A stretch of DNA of 38,970 nucleotides from Clostridiales bacterium (GTDB lineage: Bacteria; Bacillota; Clostridia; Christensenellales; Aristaeellaceae). The position numbers and the translations under genes were made by a program. Position 1 is the first letter of the stretch. Each line of letters begins with the position of its first letter. The notes beneath the pieces are model-generated. The model did no database searches and was not told the DNA's origin. It was given only the letters and a program-made list of their open reading frames with translations. The stretch covers positions 1 through 38,970 of the forward strand of contig JAAYUF010000167.1 in the NCBI GenBank assembly GCA_012517815.1. The letters run 5' to 3'. Of this stretch, positions 22,977-31,647 are shown piece by piece.

Positions 22977-23894
22977 CTACCGGGCTTCCGCGGCGAGCTC
23001 CGCCCACACGCGCGCGAGCTCCTCCAAAAACAGTTCGTCCATCGGGGAAAGCGTGTGCTGGCGGCGGTAGATCAGCACATCCTTATGGCGCGCGACGTTG
23101 TCCTGACAGGGTTTGAGGGTGAGGTGAAAACGCCTGAGCATCTCCGCGGGCACGGGCGACACCCACGCGTAGGCGCGCGGCAGCGAAGCAACCAGCTCAA
23201 ACTGGCTGGTACGCTCATACAGCTGAATGCTGCGGCTGCCGCCCGGCGCCGCGCAAGCGCTTTGCGGAAGGGAGGGCACATACACGTCCCCCTGCCCGAT
23301 GGCGACGGAGTCCTCCAGATCGGCCATCGTCAGCATCGGCTTGCGCGCCGCGGGGTGATCCACCCGGAGCATCGCCAGATAGCGGAACGAGCAAAGCTCG
23401 CGCGATTGCAGCCCCTTATCCCGGAAGGTGTTGAGAAAATACTTCTCATAATCCGCCTGATAGCGCACGATGCCCAGATCATACCCGTCCTCTGTCACGT
23501 TACGGATGGAGCGCAGTGCGTTGGTTTCCTTGTAATCCAGGGTCAGGTCTGGGTCGGCCAGCTGCGCAAAGCGCGTAAACGCCAGCGCGATGTAGCTGGC
23601 GCGCGGCACGGATAGCCGAAGGACGCGCCGATCCCCGGACTTTTTGCAGTAGCGGGCGGTCATCTCGTCAAACTGAGAAAGGATGCTGCGCGCGTAGTGC
23701 AGGAACTCCTCCCCCTGCGCGGTGGGCACGAGTCCCTTGGGCGTGCGGTCAAACACGGCGATCCCCAGCGCGCCCTCCAGCTCGCGGATGGCGCGGGACA
23801 GGTTGGGCTGGCTCATGTAGAGGTTCTCGGCCGCCTCGGTGATGGAGCGCGTTTTTTCCACCTCAATGGCGTAGCGCAGATGCTGGATGTTCAT
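22977..23894 (-). CDS. LysR-family transcriptional regulator
   Basis: A 305-residue regulator. The N-terminal winged helix-turn-helix (residues 1-60: MNIQHLRYAIEVEKTRSITE then AAENLYMSQPNLSRAIRELE) is canonical, followed by a linker helix and a substrate-binding-like effector domain (about 90-300). GGGGAGG precedes the ATG. LysR proteins usually control divergent or nearby genes; here adhE is downstream in the same direction and the upstream side is gene-poor. The effector is unknown. Confidence 0.93.
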   Translation of the reverse strand: MNIQHLRYAIEVEKTRSITEAAENLYMSQPNLSRAIRELEGALGIAVFDRTPKGLVPTAQGEEFLHYARSILSQFDEMTARYCKKSGDRRVLRLSVPRASYIALAFTRFAQLADPDLTLDYKETNALRSIRNVTEDGYDLGIVRYQADYEKYFLNTFRDKGLQSRELCSFRYLAMLRVDHPAARKPMLTMADLEDSVAIGQGDVYVPSLPQSACAAPGGSRSIQLYERTSQFELVASLPRAYAWVSPVPAEMLRRFHLTLKPCQDNVARHKDVLIYRRQHTLSPMDELFLEELARVWAELAAEAR

Positions 23895-23930
23895 GGGCTG
23901 TACCTCCCCGGCAAAGGTCTGTGCAGGATG

Positions 23931-23959
23931 ATTATAACGGATCGGTGCCAAAAAGGGAA
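23931..23959 (-). promoter_or_regulatory. Promoter of the LysR gene
   Basis: A perfect -10 TATAAT on the minus strand (23931-23936) with a weak -35 TTCCCT (23954-23959) at 17 bases. The transcript would start about 30 bases before the gene. Confidence 0.6.
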
Positions 23960-24423
23960 CCGTGGGGCGGGTATCGTGCGGGACGGAAGCCGCGCGGCCG
24001 GCACGCGGTTTCGGCTCCCGCCGGGGCGAAACAGCCCCGGGTGCTTTCCCCGCGCCGCCTGAAAACTGCGCCCGGCGGGGACCGGCACAGCCGCGGACCT
24101 CGCGTGGGGCGGCCCTGCGCCGATGTGACGCCTCCTGAACCGATGAAAAATCAGGTAAGCATGGAAGCTCGCGGGCGATCTTTCTGCAACGGGGAGCGGA
24201 AGCGAAGGCGCAACGGGGCTACCCGCGCCTTCGCGGCGAAGGCGCGGCGGAAATGCCGTGAGCGTGAGGCGCGCATGACTGGAAACGCTATGCATGCCTC
24301 CCCGTACCGAACCTGCGCGGCCGGGGGCGACGGAAAGGAAACCGCGGGATGAAAGGCGAACCTTTCGCAACGTGGGTCCGGCGCGGAGAAATCCGACCGC
24401 CGACCGAACGGGAGGCGCAAAGC
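23960..24423. other. Gene-free interval between LysR and WYL genes
   Basis: About 460 GC-rich bases. A perfect 11-bp stem (24223-24233 with 24237-24247) is present without a T-run. No credible gene or clear promoter for the WYL gene was seen. The frame of the WYL gene is open upstream to 24349 without conserved sequence. Confidence 0.45.
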
Positions 24424-25329
24424 ATGAAAATCGACCGGCTGCTGGGCATCCTGACCCTTCTGCTGCAACAGGACAGGATGACCGCATCCGAGCTGGCCGC
24501 GCGGTTTGAGGTATCCCGCCGAACGATCCTGCGTGATGTGGACGCCCTCAACCGGGCGGGCGTGCCCATCGTGACCGCGCGTGGGAACGACGGCGGCATC
24601 GGTATCATGGAAGGATACCGCGTGAACCGGAGCGTGCTCAACCAGGAGGAACTGCAAAACCTGCAAGCCGCGCTCAAAGGGCTGGATTCCGTGGCGAAAA
24701 CGGCGCGGTTTGAAAGCCTGATGCTCAAACTGGCACCGGAACGCAAGGCAATGCCTGCGGAAGCGGACAGCGTGGTGATCGACCTTTCCTCCCATTATCG
24801 GGCGAGCCTTTCGGATAAGATCGCGTGCCTGCGGGACGCCATCGCGCGGCGGGTGCGGGTTTCGTTCGACTACTACGCCCCCGCGGGGGAAAGCCGCCGG
24901 GAGATGGAGCCGTATGCGGTCGAGTACCGGTGGGACGCCTGGTATGTGTTCGGCTGGTGCCTTACGCGGCAGGCCTTCCGCCGTTTTAAGCTCAACCGGC
25001 TGTGGGAACTGCGCCAGACGGGCGAAAGCTATCAGCCCCGACCGGTGCCGCCCCGGCAGCGGGAGGCGGAGGACGCGTTTTCGGAGGTGGGCCGGATGCG
25101 GATCGCCTTTGACCCGTGCGTGCGCTTCAGGCTAATCGAGGAATACGGCCCGGAGAGCTTCGAGGAATCGGAAGGGGTTCTTTTGTTTACCTTATCCTAC
25201 ACCCGGCCGGAATTTGCTTTCCGCTGGGTGCTGAGCTTCGGCGAACACGCGGAGATACTCCATCCGCCGGAGGCGCGGGCGGCGCTTGCCGAACGGATCA
25301 CTAAAATGGCCGGAAAATATGGAATGTGA
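24424..25329 (+). CDS. HTH-WYL domain transcriptional regulator (YafY type)
   Basis: A 301-residue DNA-binding protein. Residues 1-60 hold an HTH (DRLLGILTLLLQQDRMTASE then LAARFEVSRRTILRDVDALN); a WYL domain spans about 135-215 (RVSFDYYAPAGE, EPYAVEYRWDAWYVFGWC, FRRFKLNRLWEL), and a WCX-type C-terminal region follows (about 225-300). WYL domains sense ligands or nucleic acids in other regulators; the ligand here is unknown. GGGAGG precedes the ATG at 24424. Its stop codon lies inside a palindrome that also overlaps the next promoter, so it probably controls the PNPOx gene downstream. Confidence 0.92.
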   Translation: MKIDRLLGILTLLLQQDRMTASELAARFEVSRRTILRDVDALNRAGVPIVTARGNDGGIGIMEGYRVNRSVLNQEELQNLQAALKGLDSVAKTARFESLMLKLAPERKAMPAEADSVVIDLSSHYRASLSDKIACLRDAIARRVRVSFDYYAPAGESRREMEPYAVEYRWDAWYVFGWCLTRQAFRRFKLNRLWELRQTGESYQPRPVPPRQREAEDAFSEVGRMRIAFDPCVRFRLIEEYGPESFEESEGVLLFTLSYTRPEFAFRWVLSFGEHAEILHPPEARAALAERITKMAGKYGM

Positions 25330-25343
25330 CATACAGGTGTCAC
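25326..25343. promoter_or_regulatory. Putative WYL-regulator operator
   Basis: GTGACA-TACAGG-TGTCAC is a perfect 6-bp inverted repeat with a six-base spacer. It covers the stop codon of the regulator gene and the -35 zone of the next promoter, a good position for repression. Confidence 0.68.
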
Positions 25344-25351
25344 CTTTCGTT

Positions 25352-25360
25352 TGCTATACT
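25352..25360 (+). promoter_or_regulatory. Extended -10 promoter of the PNPOx gene
   Basis: TGCTATACT gives an extended -10 (TATACT at 25355-25360). The -35 position falls in the palindrome and is a poor match, as expected when a regulator binds there. Confidence 0.6.
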
Positions 25361-25409
25361 GCGCACAGAGCCCGAAAAGGAGCCGCGCGGGCAAACGAGG
25401 AGGAGCGTT

Positions 25410-26108
25410 ATGAACGCCAACATTGTGGAGAAAGCAAACCGCGTCATCCAAAACGCGACGGAGGCTTCCATCGCCCTGATCGACGAGCAGGGTTTCCCGA
25501 CCGTCTCGACCGTTTCCAGCATCCGCACGGAGGGCGTCTTCCGGGCGTGGTTTGTCACCGGACTGTCGGAATCCAAAACGAAGCGGATTCAGGCCGACCC
25601 GCGGGCGGGGGTCTGTTACCGCGACGGCGAGGCCAACGTCACGCTGGTCGGATTGGCGTCGATCTTGACGGACGCCGCGATCCGGCACGAACTGTGGCGC
25701 GACGGCTTTCAGCAGCATTTTCCGGCCGGCCGGGACGATCCCAACTACTGCGTCATCGCGTTTGAAACGAAGCGGGCGTCCCTGTGGGCGGAGGGGGAGA
25801 GCGCCGCGTTTTTCGTAGCCGATCTGCTGCGGGTACAATCCCGCTGCGGCCTGCTTTGCAGCGGATGCTCCTTTCGCGAGCCCTGCGGTTGCGGCGGCTG
25901 TGTGGCGACCAACGGCCATCCCTTTTATGGGGAATGCACCGTGGCGCGCTGCTGCCAGGAGAAGGGGCTTATGCACTGCGGCGAATGTGACTGGATGCCC
26001 TGCGAGAAGCTGTACGCCTTCTCCTGCACGGATCCGGAGCATGGGGACAAACCCGCGGGCGCAAGGCTTGCCATCCTGCGCGCGTGGAAAAGGGAAAACC
26101 GGCGCTGA
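25410..26108 (+). CDS. PNPOx-like flavin-fold protein fused to a Cys-rich DUF3795-like domain
   Basis: A 232-residue protein. Residues 1-125 resemble the pyridoxamine 5'-phosphate oxidase-like split barrel of general stress protein 26 (ALIDEQGFPTVSTVSSIRTE, then FVTGLSESKTKRIQADPRAG and VTLVGLASIL), a fold that binds flavins or F420. Residues about 150-215 carry 13 Cys (CGLLCSGC, CGCGGC, ARCC, CGECDWMPC), like DUF3795, which probably binds zinc or an Fe-S cluster. Whether it is an enzyme is not clear. AGGAGG precedes the ATG. It follows the WYL regulator by 80 bases and ends its transcript at the terminator near 26248. Confidence 0.85.
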   Translation: MNANIVEKANRVIQNATEASIALIDEQGFPTVSTVSSIRTEGVFRAWFVTGLSESKTKRIQADPRAGVCYRDGEANVTLVGLASILTDAAIRHELWRDGFQQHFPAGRDDPNYCVIAFETKRASLWAEGESAAFFVADLLRVQSRCGLLCSGCSFREPCGCGGCVATNGHPFYGECTVARCCQEKGLMHCGECDWMPCEKLYAFSCTDPEHGDKPAGARLAILRAWKRENRR

Positions 26109-26565
26109 CGGGGCATCCGCGGCGACAGCCGACGCCGGAGCCGACGGAGCATGAGCCGCCGATCTGGGAGTATCGGTTTTTGGTCAAACGATCGGCCCGG
26201 CGGTACAGGCGTCACCCATCACGGCCGGCGGGGTAAACCGGCAAGGGCGGAGCTCGCGCTCCGTTTTTTATTGGGAGAACCTGCTCAAGGCCCAACGGGC
26301 CTGCGCCCGGCGGGAAGCGCGACGGTCCGGCTATCTTTGCTTTGGAGGGCGGGCCCCGATGACCCGGAAACTTGGCGCCGCCCGTTCAGGGCGCGCGAGC
26401 AAACGGGCAAGCCTGGCGCGGCGGCGCGGTGATATCGACGGAAAGCGCTCGTGCGGCAGGCCGGCCCTGCCCCCGTACGCCGATGCCGTGGTGCGGGTAC
26501 GGCCGCCCGCCCGGCTGTCAGCGGCCCGCGGACATGGGCGACGGTGCGCCGCCGCGCAAAGAGGA
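26109..26565. other. Intergenic interval with one terminator
   Basis: About 450 GC-rich bases between the PNPOx and DUF4097 genes. Apart from the terminator at 26248 no gene, RNA or repeat was recognised. In particular no dnaX and no signal recognition particle RNA, which often precede ybaB-recR, are here. Confidence 0.5.
26248..26270 (+). terminator. Terminator after the PNPOx gene
   Basis: CGGAGC-TCGC-GCTCCG is followed at once by six T. It is a standard intrinsic terminator about 140 bases past the stop. Confidence 0.85.
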
Positions 26566-26594
26566 TTGCTTTTTCCGGTGAAAAAGGGTATCAT
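26566..26594 (+). promoter_or_regulatory. Promoter of the DUF4097-ybaB-recR operon
   Basis: TTGCTT (26566-26571) and TATCAT (26589-26594) are 17 bases apart. A start near 26601 would give a leader of about 33 bases, which supports the downstream TTG as the initiation codon. Confidence 0.7.
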
Positions 26595-26633
26595 GAAGTA
26601 TATTACGCACAGGATGAAAGGCGGCGTATCGCT

Positions 26634-27377
26634 TTGGAACGCAATGAAAGCTTTGCAGCGAGCAATCTGGTCGACGTGGCCATCCATATGGGTTGGGCGC
26701 AGGTAGAAGTGTATGCGGATGAGATCGACCGCGTGCAGGTGCTTGCGGCGGGGGACGAAGCCTCTGTGAACGATCTGCGCATAGAACAGAACGAAGGGGT
26801 GCTGTTGGTGGAGCAGCCCCAGTACGGCATTTCCCTCAACATTACCGAAAGCCACTGGATGCAGGTGTGCGTGCGCGTGCCCAAGGCATGGACGCAGAAA
26901 ATCCACATCAACACCGTGGGCGGGATGCTCAACGCGCGCGGGCTCAACGGCAGCCGAATCGTGCTGGACACCGTTTCCGGCGATATGCGCGCCAGCCGCA
27001 TCACGGCGGGCGAAATCTCGCTGAAAACGATCATCGGGGACATCCGGGCGGACAACCTGACCGCGGAAAGCCTGAGCGTGCGCACCGTCAGCGGCAACGT
27101 AAGCCTGGACGACGCGGCGGTGAGCAAAGCGCGCTGCACCACGGTCAGCGGCGAGCCCAAGATCAAGCTCAAGGGCGATTTCACGTTGATGGACGTGCGC
27201 TCGGTCTCCGGCGACGTAACGCTGTTGACCACCGTGCGGCGCATGAGCGTATCCATGCGCTCCATCAGCGGGCGCGTGTCCTCCGACGGGGTGGAACTCA
27301 CCGAGGACAAAACCGCGCCCGCGGTGCGGGTCACCGGCGTGTCGGCCGATTTGAAACTGATCAGCGCGAAGGCGTAA
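26634..27377 (+). CDS. DUF4097-type beta-strand repeat protein
   Basis: A 247-residue protein with no signal or membrane segment. From about residue 100 on, a short unit with the pattern (T/S)-(V/I)-S-G-(D/N/R)-(V/M/I) recurs roughly every 20 residues: TVSGDMRAS, TIIGDIRAD, TVSGNVSLD, TVSGEPKIK, SVSGDVTLL, SISGRVSSD. This is the DUF4097 beta-helix-like repeat. Function is unknown; such proteins are often called putative adhesins, but export signals are absent here. The TTG at 26634 is chosen because AAAGGCGG is eight bases upstream and the promoter lies just before; earlier codons in frame lie in or before the promoter. GAGG-led ybaB follows 15 bases later. Confidence 0.78.
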   Translation: MERNESFAASNLVDVAIHMGWAQVEVYADEIDRVQVLAAGDEASVNDLRIEQNEGVLLVEQPQYGISLNITESHWMQVCVRVPKAWTQKIHINTVGGMLNARGLNGSRIVLDTVSGDMRASRITAGEISLKTIIGDIRADNLTAESLSVRTVSGNVSLDDAAVSKARCTTVSGEPKIKLKGDFTLMDVRSVSGDVTLLTTVRRMSVSMRSISGRVSSDGVELTEDKTAPAVRVTGVSADLKLISAKA

Positions 27378-27392
27378 CAGGAGGCGTATTCC

Positions 27393-27743
27393 ATGGGTAA
27401 GAACCAGTTCGGCGGTTTCGGGGGCGGCTACGGCGGCGGCGGCAACATGCAGCAGTTGATGAAACAGGCGCAGAAGCTGCAGGAGCAGATGGCCAAGGCG
27501 CAGGAGGATTTGGACACCCGCGAGTATAGCGCGCAGGCGGGCGGCGGCATGGTGAGCGTGGTGGTCACCGGCAAGCGCGAGGTCAAATCCATCCAGATCA
27601 AGCCCGAGTGCGTCGACCCGGACGATGTGGAAATGCTGCAGGATATGATCCTCGCGGCCGTCAACGAGGCGCTTCGCAACGGCGAGCAGGCCCGCGAGGC
27701 TGAAATGTCCCGGTTGACGCCCGGTATGGGAGGCATGTTCTAG
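27393..27743 (+). CDS. ybaB: YbaB/EbfC nucleoid-associated protein
   Basis: A 116-residue small DNA-binding dimer. An N-terminal Gly-rich tail ([12 protein letters not shown]) precedes the canonical helix [20 protein letters not shown] and the strand region [19 protein letters not shown]. Known family members bind DNA and are made with recR, whose gene starts three bases after the stop. The Gly-rich tail is longer than usual. AGGAGG precedes the ATG. Confidence 0.95.
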   Translation: MGKNQFGGFGGGYGGGGNMQQLMKQAQKLQEQMAKAQEDLDTREYSAQAGGGMVSVVVTGKREVKSIQIKPECVDPDDVEMLQDMILAAVNEALRNGEQAREAEMSRLTPGMGGMF

Positions 27744-27746
27744 GAT

Positions 27747-28346
27747 ATGTCGCGGCAGTTGGAACCGATCGCCCGGATGGTGGCGGAGCTTTCCAAGCTT
27801 CCCAGCATCGGGCAAAAGAGCGCGCAGCGGCTGGCCTATCACATCATCGGCATGCCGCTGGACGATGTGCGGGAACTGGCCTCCGCCCTCTATCAGGGGC
27901 GCAAGGCCATCCGCTATTGCAACGTGTGCGGTAATTACGCCATCGACGAGCTGTGCGAAATCTGCGCCGATACCGGGCGGAAAAACGGGCAGATCTGCGT
28001 GGTGCGGGACCCGCGCGACGTAGCCGCCATTGAGCGGATGCGGGACTACGGCGGCGTTTACCATGTGCTGCACGGCACGCTCTCGCCCATGGAGGGCGTC
28101 GGCCCCGACGATATCCGCATCCGGGAACTGTTGGCCCGCCTGTCGGACGGGGCGGTGAAGGAGGTCATCCTCGCCACCAACCCCGATATCGAGGGCGAAG
28201 CGACCGCAAGCTACATCGCACGGCTGGTCAAACCCATGGGCGTGCTGGTCACGCGCATCGCCCACGGCGTGCCGGTGGGCAGCGATCTGGAATACGCGGA
28301 CGAAATCACGCTGGCCAAGGCCATGGAAGGCCGCCGCCAGATGTAA
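27747..28346 (+). CDS. recR: Recombination mediator RecR
   Basis: A 199-residue RecFOR-pathway protein that forms a ring clamp and helps load RecA on gapped DNA. Visible are the helix-hairpin-helix near the N-terminus ([20 protein letters not shown]), the zinc finger with four Cys ([16 protein letters not shown], about 53-70), and a Toprim domain ([16 protein letters not shown], then [19 protein letters not shown]). Full length. It is followed by a terminator that separates it from rmuC. Confidence 0.97.
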   Translation: MSRQLEPIARMVAELSKLPSIGQKSAQRLAYHIIGMPLDDVRELASALYQGRKAIRYCNVCGNYAIDELCEICADTGRKNGQICVVRDPRDVAAIERMRDYGGVYHVLHGTLSPMEGVGPDDIRIRELLARLSDGAVKEVILATNPDIEGEATASYIARLVKPMGVLVTRIAHGVPVGSDLEYADEITLAKAMEGRRQM

Positions 28347-28389
28347 TCCGGCGCGGGTACGCCCGCACGCCGGCCACAGGCAGAAACGG

Positions 28390-28419
28390 GGCCGCCGCCC
28401 ATTGTTGCGGCGGCCTTTT
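28390..28419 (+). terminator. Terminator after recR
   Basis: GGCCGCCGC (28390-28398) and GCGGCGGCC (28407-28415) pair perfectly, followed by TTTT. It lies only a few bases before the rmuC ribosome site, so rmuC may depend on read-through or on a promoter I could not place. Confidence 0.8.
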
Positions 28420-28433
28420 CCGTAGGAGGCGCT

Positions 28434-29885
28434 ATGGTCTGGGAGAACATGACACTCTGGCAATGGTTCGTACTGGGCGGGCTCGCGCTGGTCGCGGTGC
28501 TGCTGATGAGCGTGCTTGCGGCGGTCGCGCGCCGCAGAAGCGAGGACGAGCGGCACCTGCGCGCCATCGAGGACGAGATGGAGGAAGGCTTCCACGCCAT
28601 GCAGGCAGCGTTGAGCCAGCAGAGCCTGAGCCAGCGGGAGGAGCAACTGCGCACGCTGCAGGCGATCGGCGACAGTCTGGCGGGGCTGATCAACCGCGGC
28701 GCGGAACAGCAGCACAGCCAGTTTTCCGTGTGGCAGCAAAGCGCCTACGAGCGCGACCGCTCCCAGGAGGGGCGGCAGGTGCGCATGTACCAGCTGACCG
28801 AGGAGAGCCTGAGCAAGTTTGAGCAGCGCATGCGCGCCGTGGATACGACCCTGGACGGGAGGCTGGCGCAAAACGAGGCGCGCGTCGAGCGCCTGCGGGA
28901 AACCGTCGAGCAGTCGCTTGGCGCGCTTCGAAACGAGAACGCCCAAAAGCTGGAGGAGATGCGCCGTACCGTGGACGAGAAGCTGCAGGATACGCTGGAC
29001 CGGCGGCTGTCGCAGAGCTTTACGCAGGTGAGCGAGCGGCTGGAGCAGGTGTACCAGTCGCTGGGCGAGGTGCACCGGCTGGCCGAGGGTGTGGGCGACC
29101 TTAAACGCGTGCTGGGTAACGTGAAAAAGCGCGGCGTGTGGGGCGAAATCCAGCTGGGAAACCTGCTGGAAGAAGCGCTGGCGTCCACGCAGTACGCGGT
29201 GAACGTGCAGGTGCGCCCGCACTCCGACGAGCGTGTGGAATATGCCGTATGCCTCCCCGGAAAGGACGGGGAGCGCCCCGTGTACCTGCCCATCGACAGC
29301 AAATTTCCGCAGGAGGATTACGCGCGCCTGGCCGATGCCAGCGACAGGGGAGACGTCCAGGAGACCGAGCTTGCCCGCCGCGCGCTGGTTAGCGCCGTGC
29401 GCGTGGAAGCCAAGCGAATCGCCGGCAAGTATATCGAGCCGCCCTTCACCACCGATTTCGCGGTGATGTTCCTGCCGCTGGAAAGCCTGTATGCCGAAGT
29501 GGTGCGAAACGCCGAGCTGGTGGAACAGTTGCAGCGCGAACAGCGCGTGGTGGTCGCGGGGCCAAGCACGCTGCTTGCGATGCTCAACAGCCTGCAAATG
29601 GGCTTTCGCACGCTTGCCATTGAAAAACGCTCGGCGGAGCTGTGGCGGCTGCTGGGCGCGGTCAAATCGGACTTCGGCCAGTTTTCGCAGGTGCTGCAAA
29701 AAACGCAGGAAAAACTCCGGCAGGCGACGGACACCATCGACACGGCTTTCGTGCGCACGCGCAGCATCGAGCGCAAGCTCCGCCGCGTGGAAGCGCTGGA
29801 CGAAACCGAGGCGCAAAAGCTGCTGGACGAGCCCGGCTCCGTGCTGGACGATCTGGCCGACGCGGAGGGCGGGCCGCAGGAGTAA
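28434..29885 (+). CDS. rmuC: DNA recombination protein RmuC
   Basis: A 483-residue RmuC-family protein. It has one N-terminal helix (WFVLGGLALVAVLLMSVLAA, about residues 10-29), a long coiled-coil (about 35-200, rich in Gln, Glu and Arg heptads) and a restriction endonuclease-like core (about 215-400: KKRGVWGEIQLGNLLEEAL, then YLPIDSKFPQEDY with the likely catalytic Asp and Lys, and FAVMFLPLESLYAEV). The family limits inversions and other rearrangements at short repeats; the biochemical activity is not firmly known. AGGAGG precedes the ATG. Confidence 0.95.
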   Translation: MVWENMTLWQWFVLGGLALVAVLLMSVLAAVARRRSEDERHLRAIEDEMEEGFHAMQAALSQQSLSQREEQLRTLQAIGDSLAGLINRGAEQQHSQFSVWQQSAYERDRSQEGRQVRMYQLTEESLSKFEQRMRAVDTTLDGRLAQNEARVERLRETVEQSLGALRNENAQKLEEMRRTVDEKLQDTLDRRLSQSFTQVSERLEQVYQSLGEVHRLAEGVGDLKRVLGNVKKRGVWGEIQLGNLLEEALASTQYAVNVQVRPHSDERVEYAVCLPGKDGERPVYLPIDSKFPQEDYARLADASDRGDVQETELARRALVSAVRVEAKRIAGKYIEPPFTTDFAVMFLPLESLYAEVVRNAELVEQLQREQRVVVAGPSTLLAMLNSLQMGFRTLAIEKRSAELWRLLGAVKSDFGQFSQVLQKTQEKLRQATDTIDTAFVRTRSIERKLRRVEALDETEAQKLLDEPGSVLDDLADAEGGPQE

Positions 29886-30600
29886 GGGGCGGCGACCCTT
29901 GCCGCCTTGCGCCGGCGCTCGCGGAAACGGCGCGGCGGCAGGAGGGCGTCTCCGGCGCGGCATTTGCGGCCCTCTCGTGGATGGCTCCGCCGCGGCGCAC
30001 CCGACCCGCCGCGGTTCAAGCAGACGGGCGGCGGCTTCCCGACGCGCGGGCGCGTTACGGTCGCGCGCCGTACCCGAAAGGCCGCATGGGCTCCGGAAAG
30101 GCCGCGGCGAAAGCCCGCTATGCGACGCCGGACTGCGCAACGCGGCGGGGTGCTGCCGTTACGCATTTCAGGACCGGTCGCAATGCATCCGCCTCGCCCG
30201 GCCCTGTGCGACGTGGCCGGCCACGCGGCGGTCCCAGCCGATTTTCGAACCGGAACGTCCTCCCCTGAGCGTGGCCGCCGGCTGTTCCGCTTTGGCGCGC
30301 CGCTCCCGCCGCGCGCCAAAGCGTAGCACGGTGATCACACGGCGTTCACGATGGTCTGTTACGGTAACGTCGGCTGCGTTTGTCGAGCCATCCCAGCCCC
30401 CGCGCCGTCACCGTCCGGCCCGGCGGCCGCCGGAGGGAAACCGGCCGCGCGCAAGCTGCCGCACGGGGGGCCCGCATGTGTTTTTCTTAAGGGTTTTGCA
30501 ATGATGACAAAACGCGCGGGGAATCGGGAAAGCCTTTTCCGTCCAAGAGAAACGGCCGCGATGCTTCCGTGCGTTTCCGTCCGGCACGCACAGATGGGCC
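29886..30600. other. Long gene-free interval between rmuC and rbgA
   Basis: More than 700 GC-rich bases with no recognised protein, RNA or repeat family. One perfect 12-bp stem (30288-30299 with 30312-30323) has no T-run. The rbgA promoter is at its right end. It could hold an unrecognised small RNA or decayed gene. Confidence 0.5.
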
Positions 30601-30629
30601 TTGCTATTTCAGGGAAAGAATGCTTTAAT
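30601..30629 (+). promoter_or_regulatory. Promoter of the rbgA-rnhB operon
   Basis: TTGCTA (30601-30606) and TTTAAT (30624-30629) are 17 bases apart. No other promoter or terminator was seen between rbgA and dprA, so the five genes may share it. Confidence 0.7.
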
Positions 30630-30768
30630 GGAAAGGCAATCCAAATGATCGGCTTCTGCCGTGTGCATCCGTTCCATGGACAACGCGCGGGGGTATTTCG
30701 GCGTGCGTAGGCCAAAGGCCGGAGAACGGGGCCTTGTGCCTGCGCCGCACAGGAAAGGGGCGTTCCCT

Positions 30769-31647
30769 TTGGACATCCAATGGTACCCGGGACACATGGC
30801 CCGGGCGAGCCGGCTGCTGGCCCAGCAACTGGGGAAGGTGCACCTGGCGGTGGAACTGTGCGACGCGCGTCTGCCGCTTTCCAGCCGCAACCCCGATCTG
30901 GACCGGATGCTGGACAATCGCCGCCGCGTGCTGCTCCTGTGCAAGGCCGATCTGGCCCAGCCGGAAGCAACCGCGCGCTGGCTCAGGTATTTCGCCGCGC
31001 AGGGGCTGGAGGCGATGGCCTATGATACCACGCCCGCGAAGACCAAGCAGGCGAAAGCCCTGATCGATCAGGCGGCGCGGGATATCATTGAGCGCGGCCT
31101 GCGCCGGGGCATGCAGAAAACCATCCGCGCCATGGTGGTCGGCGTGCCCAACGTGGGCAAGAGCACGTTCATCAACCGCCTGTACGGCGGGGCGATTGCG
31201 CAGGTGGGGGACCGGCCCGGCGTAACGCGCGCCAACCAGTGGGTGAAGGTCAACCCCTACCTGGAAGTGATGGATACCCCAGGCCTGCTGTGGCCCAAGC
31301 TTTCCGACCGGCTGGCCGCCACGCGGCTGGCCTACATCGGCACCATCCGCGACGCGGTGTACGATCAGCAGGCGCTTTGCATCCACCTGTTGGAGGACCT
31401 GCTGGCCGTGCGCGGCGAGGCGACCTGCGCGCGTTTTAAAATCAAGAACCCCGAGGCGAAGAACGCGGCCCTGCTGGAGGAAGTCTGCCGGGGCCGCGGT
31501 TTCCTGCTCAAAGGCGGGGAATACGATTACGACCGCGCCTGCGCCGTCGTGCTGGACGAGTTTCGCGCCGGCAAGATCGGGCGGCTCACGCTGGAATGGC
31601 CGCCGGAACCCCCCGCGAAGGAGGCGGCGCGGGATGAGAAAGCCTGA
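30769..31647 (+). CDS. rbgA: Ribosome biogenesis GTPase RbgA (YlqF)
   Basis: A 292-residue circularly permuted GTPase needed for late assembly of the large ribosomal subunit. The motif order is G4 (LCKADL, about 58-63), then G1 GVPNVGKST (about 124-132), then G3 DTPG (about 169-172), the hallmark of permuted GTPases. It begins with the family motif IQWYPGHMARA. The TTG at 30769 is chosen because AAAGGGG is eight bases upstream and the conserved sequence begins there; the frame is open upstream without similarity. The stop overlaps rnhB by 14 bases. G4 has CKAD where NKxD is usual. Confidence 0.93.
   Translation: MDIQWYPGHMARASRLLAQQLGKVHLAVELCDARLPLSSRNPDLDRMLDNRRRVLLLCKADLAQPEATARWLRYFAAQGLEAMAYDTTPAKTKQAKALIDQAARDIIERGLRRGMQKTIRAMVVGVPNVGKSTFINRLYGGAIAQVGDRPGVTRANQWVKVNPYLEVMDTPGLLWPKLSDRLAATRLAYIGTIRDAVYDQQALCIHLLEDLLAVRGEATCARFKIKNPEAKNAALLEEVCRGRGFLLKGGEYDYDRACAVVLDEFRAGKIGRLTLEWPPEPPAKEAARDEKA

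Noticed and set aside
26331..30140. A very long minus-strand open frame (over 1200 codons) opposite DUF4097, ybaB, recR and rmuC
   Set aside because: Its product is dominated by His, Ala, Arg and Gln, has no domain and no ribosome site, and lies opposite four well-recognised genes. It is a GC-bias artefact.
30236..30262. tRNA-like T-loop (GGTTCGAAAATC on the minus strand)
   Set aside because: No matching acceptor stem, D-arm or anticodon arm could be drawn around it.
30288..30323. Perfect 12-bp stem considered as a terminator
   Set aside because: No T-run follows on either strand, and the loop is long.
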